A stretch of DNA of 46,474 bases, taken from positions 75,715 through 122,188 of the forward strand of contig JAUMYP010000001.1 of the NCBI GenBank assembly GCA_030528565.1, given 5' to 3'. Below are positions 18,582-27,386 of this stretch, piece after piece. A model generated the notes under the pieces. It was not told where the DNA came from, made no database searches, and saw only the letters and a list, made by a program, of their open reading frames with translations. Origin of the DNA: Pseudomonadota bacterium. GTDB lineage: Bacteria > Pseudomonadota > Gammaproteobacteria > Xanthomonadales > Xanthomonadaceae. Every line of letters begins with the position of its first letter. Position 1 is the first letter of the stretch. The position numbers were made by a program, and so were the translations under genes.

Positions 18582-18640
18582 ATGTTTACCTTTTAGTCAG
18601 TTGTTCTGGGGATTTAATCCTTGAAAATCATTGGGTTACA

Positions 18641-18657
18641 TTGGCATGGCGTTTGCA
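18641..18657 (+). promoter_or_regulatory. Sigma-54 promoter of pilA1
   Basis: TTGGCATG-GCGT-TTGCA matches the sigma-54 consensus YTGGCACG-N4-TTGCA at every key base except C to T at one position. It lies 94 bp before the pilin start. Type IV pilin genes are classically driven by RpoN and PilR. Confidence 0.85.
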
Positions 18658-18750
18658 TTAAAGCTGATGCAGGCGCAACACGCCGCAACCGACCGGGGGA
18701 CCGGTAGGGCGCAGTTCCAAACAATTCACTACCTACATAAGGAGTTCACC

Positions 18751-19122
18751 ATGAACAAGCAACAAGGTTTCACCCTGATCGAACTGATGATCGTGGTCGC
18801 CATCATCGCCATCCTGGCCGCCATTGCGCTGCCGCAGTACCGCAACTACACCCAGCGCAGTGCAAACAGCGCCTGCTTGGCCGAAGCCAAGGCTTATATG
18901 GGGGTAGCTGTAGCTGAAGCTGCTAATGCAATGAATAGTGTTGGTGCCCCGACCATGCCGACCTTCAAGGCACAGGCTTGTGCTTCGGGTGTGGATTTGA
19001 CCGTTGCCAACTATAATGCAGGTGCTGAGTTGACCTTTGTGGCCAAAGAAAGCGGTAATCCCGACCTGAAGAAGGACACCAAGTGCAACGCAGCCTCTGG
19101 CTCCTGCAGCTTGGCCCCGTAA
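18751..19122 (+). CDS. pilA: Type IV major pilin-like protein 1
   Basis: A 123-residue prepilin. The short leader MNKQQG is cut after Gly6 to give [24 protein letters not shown], with the conserved Glu at mature position 5. The long hydrophobic helix forms the pilus core. Cysteines at 42, 77, 112 and 119 suggest two disulfides, with CNAASGSC as a C-terminal D-region loop. ATG 18751 has TAAGGAG upstream. It has a strong sigma-54 promoter and is closed by a strong hairpin, so it is probably the main pilin. The processing enzyme PilD is encoded downstream. Confidence 0.93.
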   Translation: MNKQQGFTLIELMIVVAIIAILAAIALPQYRNYTQRSANSACLAEAKAYMGVAVAEAANAMNSVGAPTMPTFKAQACASGVDLTVANYNAGAELTFVAKESGNPDLKKDTKCNAASGSCSLAP

Positions 19123-19144
19123 TTAAGAGCATGTAGTAGCATGA

Positions 19145-19173
19145 ACAAACCCCGCTGCAGCGGGGTTTGTTTT
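19145..19173 (+). terminator. Terminator/attenuator between the two pilin genes
   Basis: A 26-bp perfect palindrome (19145-19170; core AACCCCGCTGCAGCGGGGTT) followed by TTT. It lies 22 bp after the pilA1 stop and should limit readthrough into the second pilin. Confidence 0.85.
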
Positions 19174-19208
19174 ATCCGGGATTTCAATGGAAATAGTGAG
19201 GCATTGTC

Positions 19209-19571
19209 TTGAAAAAACAAGACGGTTTTACTTTGGTTGAGCTAATGATTGTAGTGGCGATTATCGCCCTGCTGGCGGCCATTGCCTTGCCACAGTACCG
19301 CAATTACACCCAGCGTAGTGCCAATAATGCCTGTATGGCAGAGGCCAAGTCATACATAAGCATGTCAGTAGCCTATCTTGTTAACGATGATGAAAGCGCA
19401 GTGCAGGCGCCACCTAATATCTCCTGCGTCAGTGGCAACAAGCCAACCAAGGTCGACTATGACAATGGTCATACCCTGACTTTTGTGCCACATCAGCGTG
19501 GTAATACCGCTTTGCTGCGCAATACCGTTTGTGATGTCGGCTCTACAAGCTGTAGCCTGGTGAGCCCGTAG
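19209..19571 (+). CDS. Type IV pilin-like protein 2
   Basis: A 120-residue second prepilin with leader MKKQDG and mature [24 protein letters not shown]. The first 47 residues are almost the same as in pilin 1 (including [10 protein letters not shown]). The C-terminal half differs, but the four cysteines are kept (42, 73, 108, 115). The start codon is TTG (19209) with a GTGAGG ribosome site, and a strong terminator lies upstream; both predict lower expression. It may be an alternative or minor pilin, or a silent donor for variation. Confidence 0.9.
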   Translation: MKKQDGFTLVELMIVVAIIALLAAIALPQYRNYTQRSANNACMAEAKSYISMSVAYLVNDDESAVQAPPNISCVSGNKPTKVDYDNGHTLTFVPHQRGNTALLRNTVCDVGSTSCSLVSP

Positions 19572-19733
19572 GCGTCATCGCCACTGTGCCGCGGCCTGGG
19601 TTCTGTCAAAGACGGTTTTAGGCTAAGTTATAGGGGGTGGCAGTGCAGAGGCTGATATGGGGTATGCAAGCAGCATCCTTAAGCCATGCCAAGCCCGCCC
19701 GTCATTCCAGATTCAGAACCTAAGGGGTCTTTA

Positions 19734-21470
19734 ATGAGCACTGCAAGCGCCCAGGCCAATTTGGTGGGCATTACCGGCATTACCCGCCGCCTGGTGATGG
19801 ATGGTGTACTGACTGCCGAGGTGGCCCGCAAGGCACAGGACGATGCGGCCAGTGCCCGCAAGCCCATCGCCGCATTTTTGCTGGATAGCCGCCTGGTCAG
19901 CAGTGCGCAGCTTGCTGCGGCCAATGCGGTTGAGTTTGGCCTGCCACTGCTTGATTTGGGAGCGATGTCCGGGGCACCGGATATATTGAAGCAGGTCTCT
20001 GAGGAGCTGATTCAAAAACACAGGATTCTGCCGCTGATGAAGCGCGGCAACCGGCTGTTTGTGGCGATGGGTGACCCGGTGGATCAGGCCGGGCTGAACG
20101 AAATCAAATTCCAGCTCGGGCTGAATATCGAGCCGGTGATGGTTGACCCGGCACAGTTGCTGCGCACCTATGAAATCTGGCAGGCAGCGGCTTCCAGCGA
20201 TATTGATGCCATGCTTGATGGCGACGAAGAATTTGGCCAGCTGGAAGTTGCCGATGATATAGAGGATGCCGGCGGCGAAAAAGGCGTGGATGCCAAGGGT
20301 GATGACGACACGCCGATTGTCAAATTTGTCAACAAATCGCTGGTGGATGCCATTCGCCGCGGTGCGTCGGATATTCACTTCGAGCCTTATGAGGACACCT
20401 ACCGGGTGCGCTACCGCATTGACGGCGTGTTGCGCACGGTCAGCCGTATTTCGCACAAGTTGCATTCGCGGATTGCCGCACGCTTGAAGGTGATGTCGCA
20501 GTTGGATATCGCTGAAAAGCGTATCCCGCAGGACGGTCGCATCAAGCTCAATATTTCCAAAACCAAGCAGATGGACTTCCGTGTCAGCACCCTGCCGACG
20601 CTGTTTGGTGAAAAAATCGTGTTGCGCCTTCTGGATGGTGGCGCGGCCAAGATGGGTATTGAAAAGCTGGGCTATGAAGAAGACCAGCAAAAGCTGTTCA
20701 TGGATGCCATCCACAAGCCCTATGGAATGGTGCTGGTCACTGGCCCCACCGGCTCGGGTAAAACGGTGTCGCTGTATACCGCGCTCGGCATCCTGAACGA
20801 TGACAGCCGCAATATCTCCACCGTGGAAGACCCGGTGGAAATCCGTTTGCCGGGTGTGAACCAGGTGCAGCAGAACAACAAAACAGGCATGACCTTTGCC
20901 GCTGCCTTGCGCAGCTTTTTGCGCCAAGACCCGGACATCATCATGGTGGGTGAAATCCGTGACCTGGAAACGGCAGAAATCGCCGTGAAAGCAGCGCAAA
21001 CCGGGCATATGGTGCTTTCCACCCTGCATACCAATGATGGTCCGCAGACCATTTCGCGGTTGATGAACATGGGCATTGCGCCGTACAACATCACCAGTTC
21101 GGTGACGCTGGTGATTGCCCAGCGTCTTGCCCGCCGCCTGTGTCCGGCGTGCAAAAAAGAAGTGCATGTGCCGGAGAACGCCTTGCTGGCAGAGGGCTTT
21201 ACTGAAAAAGACATTGCCGAAGGGTTCAAGGTTTATGAGGCGGTGGGTTGCAGTGAGTGCTCAAGCGGGTATAAAGGGCGTACCGGGATTTATCAGGTTA
21301 TGCCCATGACCGAAGAAATCCAGTCAATTGTGCTGGAAGGGGGAAATGCCATGCAGATTGCAGAAGCGGCGCAGCGCTCCGGGGTGCGTGATCTGCGCCA
21401 GTCCGCTTTGCTCAAGGTCAAGCAGGGCGTTACCAGCCTGGCTGAAATCAACCGCGTTACCAAGGATTAA
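19734..21470 (+). CDS. pilB: Type IV pilus assembly ATPase PilB
   Basis: A 578-residue cytoplasmic hexameric ATPase that powers pilus extension. An N-terminal GspE/MshEN-type domain (about residues 20-165) is followed by the secretion ATPase core, with Walker A GPTGSGKT at 337-344, an Asp box, and the conserved VGEIRDLETAEIAVKAAQTGH. The C-terminal CPAC ... CSEC tetracysteine binds zinc. ATG 19734 with TAAGGGG upstream is preferred to an in-frame ATG at 19686. pilC follows at 5 bp. Confidence 0.96.
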   Translation: MSTASAQANLVGITGITRRLVMDGVLTAEVARKAQDDAASARKPIAAFLLDSRLVSSAQLAAANAVEFGLPLLDLGAMSGAPDILKQVSEELIQKHRILPLMKRGNRLFVAMGDPVDQAGLNEIKFQLGLNIEPVMVDPAQLLRTYEIWQAAASSDIDAMLDGDEEFGQLEVADDIEDAGGEKGVDAKGDDDTPIVKFVNKSLVDAIRRGASDIHFEPYEDTYRVRYRIDGVLRTVSRISHKLHSRIAARLKVMSQLDIAEKRIPQDGRIKLNISKTKQMDFRVSTLPTLFGEKIVLRLLDGGAAKMGIEKLGYEEDQQKLFMDAIHKPYGMVLVTGPTGSGKTVSLYTALGILNDDSRNISTVEDPVEIRLPGVNQVQQNNKTGMTFAAALRSFLRQDPDIIMVGEIRDLETAEIAVKAAQTGHMVLSTLHTNDGPQTISRLMNMGIAPYNITSSVTLVIAQRLARRLCPACKKEVHVPENALLAEGFTEKDIAEGFKVYEAVGCSECSSGYKGRTGIYQVMPMTEEIQSIVLEGGNAMQIAEAAQRSGVRDLRQSALLKVKQGVTSLAEINRVTKD

Positions 21471-21475
21471 TCATC

Positions 21476-22735
21476 ATGTCGGCTACCCGTACTGCAGCTT
21501 CCAATACCAGTCGTACTGCACAGCAGCAACCGTTGCCTACTTTTGTCTGGAAAGGCAAGGACAAGCGTGGCATTGTCATGAAGGGCGAGCAGCAAGGTAA
21601 AAGCGAGGCATTGGTGCGTGCCGAGCTGCGCCGCCAGGGCATTACCGTGGATTCGGTCAAGCCCAAACCCAAGCCGCTGTTTGGCAAGACCGGCAGCGCA
21701 ATCACGGCAAGGGAAATTGCCGTGTTCAGCCGGCAAATCGCCACCATGATGAAATCGGGTGTGCCGATTGTGCAGGCACTGGAAATTATCGGCAGCGGTC
21801 AGAAAAACCCGCGCATGGCTGACATGGTCAACAACCTGCGTGCCGATATTGCCGGGGGCTCTTCCATTTACGAGGCGATGGCCAAGTATCCGGTACAGTT
21901 TGATGAGCTATACCGCAATCTGGTGCATGCCGGTGAAGCTGCGGGTGTGCTGGAAACCGTGCTCGATACCATCGCCAATTACAAGGAAAACCTGGAGGCG
22001 TTGAAGGGCAAAATCAAAAAGGCATTGTTCTACCCGATTATGGTGATTGCGGTGGCGATCATCGTCAGTGCCGTGCTGCTTATCTATGTGGTGCCGCAGT
22101 TCGAGGATGTGTTCAAGAGCTTCGGTGCGGATTTGCCCGCCTTTACCCAGATAATTATCAATGCCAGCCATTTCATGGTGAAGTGGTGGTGGTTGTTATT
22201 GCTGGCAACGATTGCTGCGGGGGGCGGCTTCATATTTGCATTCAAGCGTTCGCTGAAATTGCAGCATGCCATTGACCGTTTGCTGCTACGGGTGCCGGTG
22301 ATTGGCAAAATCATGAACGACTCGGCCATTGCCCGTTTTTCGCGTACGCTGGCGGTGACCTTTGCTGCCGGTGTGCCGCTGGTAGAGGCATTGAATACGG
22401 TTTCCGGTGCAACCGGCAACATGGTGTATGCCGAGGCGGTGTCGCGTGTCCGTGATGATGTGGCCGTGGGGCACCAGGTCAACTTCGCCATGAAGCAAAC
22501 CAATCTGTTCCCGCATATGGTGGTACAGATGACCGCTATTGGTGAAGAAGCAGGTGCGCTCGATACCATGCTGTTCAAGGTGGCCGAGTTTTACGAGCAA
22601 GAGGTCAATAACACCGTGGATGCGCTGGCCAGCCTGATCGAGCCATTCGTGATGGTGATTATTGGCGGCCTGGTGGGCAGCATGGTGATTGGCATGTATC
22701 TGCCGATCTTCAAACTGGCTTCAGTGGTTGGTTAA
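21476..22735 (+). CDS. pilC: Type IV pilus inner-membrane platform protein PilC
   Basis: A 419-residue GspF-family protein with two repeated cytoplasmic domains and three membrane helices (PIMVIAVAIIVSAVLLIYVVP; WWWLLLLATIAAGGGFIFAF; a last one near FVMVIIGGLVGSMVIGMYLP). The motifs VFSRQIATMMKSGVPIVQAL and FSRTLAVTFAAGVPLVEAL mark the two repeats. It couples PilB to pilin polymerisation. It is packed between pilB and pilD. Confidence 0.96.
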   Translation: MSATRTAASNTSRTAQQQPLPTFVWKGKDKRGIVMKGEQQGKSEALVRAELRRQGITVDSVKPKPKPLFGKTGSAITAREIAVFSRQIATMMKSGVPIVQALEIIGSGQKNPRMADMVNNLRADIAGGSSIYEAMAKYPVQFDELYRNLVHAGEAAGVLETVLDTIANYKENLEALKGKIKKALFYPIMVIAVAIIVSAVLLIYVVPQFEDVFKSFGADLPAFTQIIINASHFMVKWWWLLLLATIAAGGGFIFAFKRSLKLQHAIDRLLLRVPVIGKIMNDSAIARFSRTLAVTFAAGVPLVEALNTVSGATGNMVYAEAVSRVRDDVAVGHQVNFAMKQTNLFPHMVVQMTAIGEEAGALDTMLFKVAEFYEQEVNNTVDALASLIEPFVMVIIGGLVGSMVIGMYLPIFKLASVVG

Positions 22736-22738
22736 AAC

Positions 22739-23605
22739 ATGGCGTTTCTTGATCAAAACCCGATACTGGGCTACCCGGTGGCGGCAGTGCTGGGGCTGGC
22801 GGTTGGCAGCTTTTTGAATGTGGTGATTTTGCGCCTGCCGCGACGCATGGAGTGGCAATGGAAACGTGATGCACGGGAGATTCTGGAGCAACCGGAAATC
22901 TACGATCCGCCGCCGCCAGGGGTAGCGGTAGAGCCTTCGCACTGCCCGAGTTGCAAAGTCCGGCTGCGCTGGTTTGAAAACATTCCGCTTTTTAGTTGGC
23001 TGATTCAGGGGGGCAAATGCCGCCACTGCAAGAGCGCCATTTCGGCACAGTATCCGCTGGTGGAATTCATGACCATGCTGCTGTCGCTGGCCTGTGTCTG
23101 GCAGTTCGGGTTTGGCTGGCAGGGGTTTGGTGCGCTGCTGTTTACCTGGTTTTTGCTGGCAGCCTCGGGTATCGACTTCCGGACCACGTTATTGCCCGAT
23201 GCGCTGACCTTGACCTTGTTGTGGCTAGGTTTGGTTGCGGCGCATGAAAACCTCTACATCACCCCGAAAGCGGCAATTGCCGGTGCCGTGCTGGGCTATC
23301 TCAGCCTGTGGACGGTATGGTGGCTATTCAAGCAATTGACTGGCAAGGAGGGCATGGGGCATGGCGACTTCAAGCTGCTGGCGGCCATCGGTGCCTGGTG
23401 TGGTGTTTCGGCGATTTTGCCGACCATTCTGATTTCTTCGGTGGTGGGGGCGATTGTGGGTTCGATTTGGCTGGCCATGAAAGGCCGCGATAAAGCTACG
23501 CCGCTGCCGTTTGGTCCGTACTTGGCGATTGCAGGCTGGATCGTGTTCATGTGGGGCGAACCATTGCTTGCCGGTTATATGCGTCTCAGTGGTCTGGGTA
23601 GCTAA
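22739..23605 (+). CDS. pilD: Prepilin peptidase/N-methyltransferase PilD
   Basis: A 288-residue polytopic membrane aspartic protease that cuts prepilin leaders and methylates the new N-terminus. The cytoplasmic loop has the tetracysteine set Cys69, 72, 94 and 97. Catalytic aspartates are Asp146 (GIDFRT) and Asp210 (GMGHGDFK). N-terminal GSFLNVVILRLP is typical. It starts 3 bp after pilC. Both pilins in this window are expected substrates. Confidence 0.96.
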   Translation: MAFLDQNPILGYPVAAVLGLAVGSFLNVVILRLPRRMEWQWKRDAREILEQPEIYDPPPPGVAVEPSHCPSCKVRLRWFENIPLFSWLIQGGKCRHCKSAISAQYPLVEFMTMLLSLACVWQFGFGWQGFGALLFTWFLLAASGIDFRTTLLPDALTLTLLWLGLVAAHENLYITPKAAIAGAVLGYLSLWTVWWLFKQLTGKEGMGHGDFKLLAAIGAWCGVSAILPTILISSVVGAIVGSIWLAMKGRDKATPLPFGPYLAIAGWIVFMWGEPLLAGYMRLSGLGS

Positions 23606-23611
23606 ACCGTA

Positions 23612-24238
23612 ATGTGCAGGCAGGCGGTTCCGGTTTTTGCCATTGGCCTGACCGGCGGTATTGCCTCGGGCAAGAGCGTGGTAGAAGCTGCATTCATGCA
23701 GTTGGGTATCGAAGTCGTGGATGCCGACCGGGTTGCACGTGATTTGGTTGAGCCGGGGCAGCCTGCACTTGCCGAAATCGTCCGCTATTTTGGCTGCGAG
23801 GTTCTGGATGCGCAGGGGCGGCTTGACCGTCCGCTGTTGCGTCAGCGGGTTTTTGCCAATATCGGCGAACGGCAGGCACTGGAAGCCATTTTGCATCCAC
23901 GTATCCGTGCGGAAGTCCATCAGCGCTGCATGGCTGCGACTTCTGCTTATGTCATTGCCTCCATTCCTTTGTTGACTGAAGGCGGGGGGCGTGAGGCCTA
24001 TCCGTGGCTTTCCCGTATTTTGCTAGTGGATGTGTCCGAGCAGACTCAGCAGCAGCGGCTGATGCAGCGTGACCAGATTGATAAGACGCTTGCCGAGCGC
24101 ATGTTGGCGGCTCAAGCCAGCCGTGAACAGCGGCAGGCAATAGCCGATGATATTTTGTGCAACGAAGACAGTCCTGCTGCCCTGCAACAGCGTGTGGCCG
24201 GGCTGGACAGGCTTTACCGGCAGTTGTGCAACAGCTGA
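23612..24238 (+). CDS. coaE: Dephospho-CoA kinase CoaE
   Basis: A 208-residue kinase for the last step of coenzyme A synthesis, phosphorylating the ribose 3'-OH of dephospho-CoA. The P-loop GGIASGKS is at residues 15-22; EVVDADRVARDLV and the IPLLTEGGGREAY lid region are conserved. It lies 6 bp after pilD, the pilBCD-coaE order common in gammaproteobacteria, so it is probably in the same transcript. A hairpin with TTTCC follows at 24310. Confidence 0.95.
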   Translation: MCRQAVPVFAIGLTGGIASGKSVVEAAFMQLGIEVVDADRVARDLVEPGQPALAEIVRYFGCEVLDAQGRLDRPLLRQRVFANIGERQALEAILHPRIRAEVHQRCMAATSAYVIASIPLLTEGGGREAYPWLSRILLVDVSEQTQQQRLMQRDQIDKTLAERMLAAQASREQRQAIADDILCNEDSPAALQQRVAGLDRLYRQLCNS

Positions 24239-24309
24239 GCGGCTATCAACAAAAATGCAGCAATAAACAAAAAGCGGGGAAACTTGCCTGTCCGGTGAGC
24301 TGGCTTGGC

Positions 24310-24331
24310 GCCGGGCATTTGCCCGGCTTTC
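24310..24331 (+). terminator. Hairpin terminator after coaE
   Basis: GCCGGGC / ATTT / GCCCGGC followed by TTTCC, in the convergent gap between coaE and the aminopeptidase. It may serve both strands; the T run is short. Confidence 0.6.
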
Positions 24332-24361
24332 CAATATTTGTGGCTTTTAGCTCAAGGCCTC

Positions 24362-25756
24362 TCAGGGCTTTTGAGCAGGCTCTTGGCCGAAGCGTTTTTC
24401 AAGCATGGCAAAACAGGCGCGCAGTCCCTGGGCTTCGCCGCCTGCCGGGCGGCCGGGGCGGTCGGTGTCGTTCCAGGAATACACGTCCAGATGCGCCCAG
24501 GGCAGGTTCTCGGGGACAAAGCGTTGCAGGTACAGCGCGGCGGTGACGCTGCCGGCCATGGAGGAGTTGCTGGCGTTGGCCAGGTCGGCGATGCCGCTTT
24601 TCAGATAGCGCATATACGGCTGCCACAGTGGCATTCGCCACAGCGGGTCAAAGCAGTCCCGTCCGGCTTGCAGCCAGTCCTCGGCGACAGCGTCATCATT
24701 GGCGTACAGCACCGGCAAGTCCGGCCCCAGTGCAATGCGTGCGGCGCCGGTCAGGGTGGCAAAGTCAATCATCAGTGCGGGTTTGTCCTCGGCTGCGCGG
24801 GCGAGGGCATCGCATAGCACCAGGCGGCCTTCGGCATCGGTATTGTCGATTTCCACGCTCAGCCCCTTGCGGGTGGCGATGACTTCGCCCGGGCGCAGCG
24901 CATTGGGGCCGACGGCGTTTTCCACGGCGGCTACATACAGCGACAGCCGTACCGGCAGGCGGCGCTTGATGATGAGTTCGGCCAGGGCGATGGCATGTGC
25001 GGCGCCGCCCATGTCCTTTTTCATATTGCGCATGCCGGCGCTGGCCTTGAGGTTGAGGCCGCCGGTGTCAAAGCATACCCCTTTGCCGACCAGCGCCAGG
25101 CGCGGATGGGCGCTCTCACCCCACTCAAGATGTAGCAGGCGTGGTGCGCGGTGCGAGGCGCGGCCGACGGCATGGATGGCCGGGTAGTTTTGCGTGAGCA
25201 AGTCATCAGCTGCGATGACTTCGAGCTGGCCGCCGTGGCGGTCGGCCAGCTCGCGCACGAGGGCTTCCAGCTCATCCGGGCCCATATGTTCGGTCGGGGT
25301 GTTGATTAGGTCGCGGGTACGCACGCAGGCGGCGAGCAAGTCCAGCGTGCGTGCATCGGCCTTATCGTCCAGCACCAGCCGGGCGGGCTCGCGCAACGGT
25401 TTTTTGTAGCGGTCGAAGCGATAGCTGCCCAGCCCCCAGCCCAGCAACAGGGCGTTGCGCGCTGCGGCATCCAGCTCGCTGCCGGGCTGCCAGTCGCCAG
25501 GCGGCAGGGCAAATGGGGCGTGAGCATAGGCGAACGGGTCAAGCCGGTTTTCCATGCCAAGCACAGCCGATTCCACCCCTCCTTCGCCGGGCAGCAGAGC
25601 CACGGTGCCGGAGGCGGCAGTGTATTTCTGCGCATCCAGCCACTGGCCGATGGCGGGCAATTGCAGTTTGCGCCAGACATCGAATTCATCGCTGCGCACG
25701 CAGTAAAAGGTTTTGGCGTTTTCGCCCTGGCGGGTCAGTCCGGGTTGCGGGTTCAT
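24362..25756 (-). CDS. Leucyl aminopeptidase family (M17) metallopeptidase
   Basis: A 464-residue cytosolic aminopeptidase. The C-terminal catalytic domain has the M17 signature NTDAEGRL, preceded by GKGVCFDTGGLNLK (metal-ligand lysine and aspartate) and KKDMGGAA. The N-terminal domain is divergent and shorter than PepA, as in the PepB-like or leucyl aminopeptidase family proteins. It removes N-terminal residues from peptides. Its start overlaps the stop of the upstream HAD gene by 4 bp. The last codons run into a degenerate copy of the dispersed repeat (24369-24383). Confidence 0.92.
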   Translation of the reverse strand: MNPQPGLTRQGENAKTFYCVRSDEFDVWRKLQLPAIGQWLDAQKYTAASGTVALLPGEGGVESAVLGMENRLDPFAYAHAPFALPPGDWQPGSELDAAARNALLLGWGLGSYRFDRYKKPLREPARLVLDDKADARTLDLLAACVRTRDLINTPTEHMGPDELEALVRELADRHGGQLEVIAADDLLTQNYPAIHAVGRASHRAPRLLHLEWGESAHPRLALVGKGVCFDTGGLNLKASAGMRNMKKDMGGAAHAIALAELIIKRRLPVRLSLYVAAVENAVGPNALRPGEVIATRKGLSVEIDNTDAEGRLVLCDALARAAEDKPALMIDFATLTGAARIALGPDLPVLYANDDAVAEDWLQAGRDCFDPLWRMPLWQPYMRYLKSGIADLANASNSSMAGSVTAALYLQRFVPENLPWAHLDVYSWNDTDRPGRPAGGEAQGLRACFAMLEKRFGQEPAQKP

Positions 25757-26499
25757 TGCGGTTCTCTAGAAGGATTTTGGGCTTCCAGCCAGTCGGCCAG
25801 ATGCGTGAGGGTGGAAAAAACAAGGTCGGGCGTGAAGTCGCTGCGCGGCCAGGCGGGGTGGCGGGGGTAGGCATCTTCACGATGCAGCCAGCAGGCTTTC
25901 AAGCCTGCCTGGTGTGCGCCGGCAATATCGGTTTCGATGTCATCGCCAACATGCAGGGTGTTGGCAGGGGCGCTGCCCAGTGTTTGGCAGGCGTGCAGGA
26001 AAATTGCCGGGTCGGGTTTGGCCTTGCCAAACATGCGTGCGCTGACCTGGCTGTGGAAATGTCCGGCAATGCCGATGGCGGCCAGGTCGGCATTGCCATT
26101 GGTCAGCGCGCAGACCGGCACACGGCGGGCGATACGCATGAGTGCGGCATGGGCATCGGGATAGAAATCCACGCGGTTGCGCTCGGCAAAGAATGCTTGA
26201 TAGGCCGGTTCGGCCAGTTCGCTGTCGTAGCCGCTTTGGGTCAGCGCCATTGCAATGCACTGGCGGCGCAGCCAACTGGCATCGTGGGATTTTTCCGGGA
26301 AGCGTGCAATCAGCTGCTCACGCAGCTCACGCATGGCGGAGGGCGGAAATTTCCCGGCTGCCCTGGGGGCGTGTTGCAGAAACCAGCGGTGCAGTACCTG
26401 CTCGATACGCTCACCAATCGGGGCGAATGGCCAGAGCGTATCGTCCAGGTCCAGGGTGATGGCCTGGACTGCAAAATCAGGCACCGCGCTGGGACTCAT
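25753..26499 (-). CDS. HAD-superfamily phosphatase (YigB-like)
   Basis: A 248-residue haloacid-dehalogenase hydrolase. Motif I DLDDTLWP is at about residues 17-24, motif II is ALTNGN, the lysine of motif III is GKAKPDP, and motif IV is HVGDDIETD. An alpha-helical C1 cap lies between motifs I and II. The family member YigB of E. coli dephosphorylates FMN and sugar phosphates; substrate here is inferred only. It overlaps both neighbours by 4 bp. Confidence 0.88.
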   Translation of the reverse strand: MSPSAVPDFAVQAITLDLDDTLWPFAPIGERIEQVLHRWFLQHAPRAAGKFPPSAMRELREQLIARFPEKSHDASWLRRQCIAMALTQSGYDSELAEPAYQAFFAERNRVDFYPDAHAALMRIARRVPVCALTNGNADLAAIGIAGHFHSQVSARMFGKAKPDPAIFLHACQTLGSAPANTLHVGDDIETDIAGAHQAGLKACWLHREDAYPRHPAWPRSDFTPDLVFSTLTHLADWLEAQNPSREPQ

Positions 26500-26903
26500 A
26501 CCAGCCCGTCGCGGCGCAGTTTTTCGTGATGTTGGCGCAGGGTTTCGTTCTCGGCGCTGCCATTGCTGGCCGTGGCAGCTGCACCGGCGGCAGCTTGTGC
26601 GCCCTGGCTGGCAGCAGCCTGCATGTGTGAAAACTGTGCGCTTGCGGCCTTCATGCCGCCGCTAATCAGATTGGCAAAGCCCATGCCCAGTTGCAAAACA
26701 TTGCTGCCGCCGAGTTTGCTTACCAGCTTGCCGTGGCCGACCAGAAAGCCCGAGGCCAGTCCGGCCACCAGCACGCGCCCCGGTGTCCAGGCCGCGTGCC
26801 AGGCGCTGCGGGTCTGGCGCAGATTGGCGCCCACGCTACGTCCGTGTGCTTCCAGCGTTTGCTCGGCTGCGGTGACTTTTTCAATCAGTTGATGAAAGCC
26901 CAT
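26496..26903 (-). CDS. Hypothetical protein with one hydrophobic segment (YqjK-position)
   Basis: About 135 residues. It has an N-terminal helical part (MGFHQLIEKVTAAEQTLEAHGRS) with a WHAAWTPGRVLVAGLASGFLVGHG segment that may insert in the membrane. An alanine-rich second half ends in a charged tail. I do not recognise the family with confidence. It lies behind YqjD- and YqjE-like genes, the position of yqjK in E. coli, so a related envelope role is possible. ATG 26903 is used; a TTG lies one codon earlier. Confidence 0.7.
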   Translation of the reverse strand: MGFHQLIEKVTAAEQTLEAHGRSVGANLRQTRSAWHAAWTPGRVLVAGLASGFLVGHGKLVSKLGGSNVLQLGMGFANLISGGMKAASAQFSHMQAAASQGAQAAAGAAATASNGSAENETLRQHHEKLRRDGLV

Positions 26904-26914
26904 CAAATACTCCG

Positions 26915-27382
26915 TCAGCTATGCTCATCGTGGGCGGTGGTTTGGGTGGTTTGCAGCTCGCCCAGGCCCATTTTGGCCAGTTGCCTGCGCGTGGCGCGCA
27001 TTTGGGTGTGCTCAAAATAGGTCAGCGCACGCCAGGCGGAAACGGCCGTGGCCGCAAGGCATAGCAACCCGACCAGCAGCAGGGAGAGCCACCAGGACAG
27101 TTTGAGATAGGTCACCAGTGCCGCTACCAGTGCTGATGTCAGTAGCAGTCCGCCAACAGCTCCCAGCACCACGGCCACGGCGGTGAAGGCTACGCTGCGG
27201 CCTAGCGCACTGCGTGCCAGGGCAATATCGGCCACTACCAGCGCACGCAGGGCGCGTGCGCTGGCAAGCGTGGCAGCGAGGCTGGCTTTGCTGCCTTCGC
27301 CAACCTGGCGGAAGGCTTCCAGAATGTCCGGTGCGGGTTCTCTTTCTGGCGCACCGTCTGGCGTTTGGCCTTGCGCTTGCAT
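26915..27382 (-). CDS. Phage-holin-family (DUF1469/YqjE-like) membrane protein
   Basis: About 155 residues. A polar N-terminus is followed by a helix ahead of two adjacent membrane segments (SVAFTAVAVVLGAVGGLLLTSALVAALV and LSWWLSLLLVGLLCLAATAV) and a charged C-terminus. This is the layout of the holin-like DUF1469 family, not a real phage gene. ATG 27382 is chosen since it heads the conserved part and sits 4 bp after the upstream stop. It is part of a three-gene set with the ElaB/YqjD-like gene. Confidence 0.82.
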   Translation of the reverse strand: MQAQGQTPDGAPEREPAPDILEAFRQVGEGSKASLAATLASARALRALVVADIALARSALGRSVAFTAVAVVLGAVGGLLLTSALVAALVTYLKLSWWLSLLLVGLLCLAATAVSAWRALTYFEHTQMRATRRQLAKMGLGELQTTQTTAHDEHS

Positions 27383-27386
27383 GACC

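Noticed and set aside
26915-27382. Holin-like gene as a sign of prophage
   Set aside because: Only the fold family name is phage-related; there are no other phage genes, and the neighbours are YqjD-like housekeeping genes.
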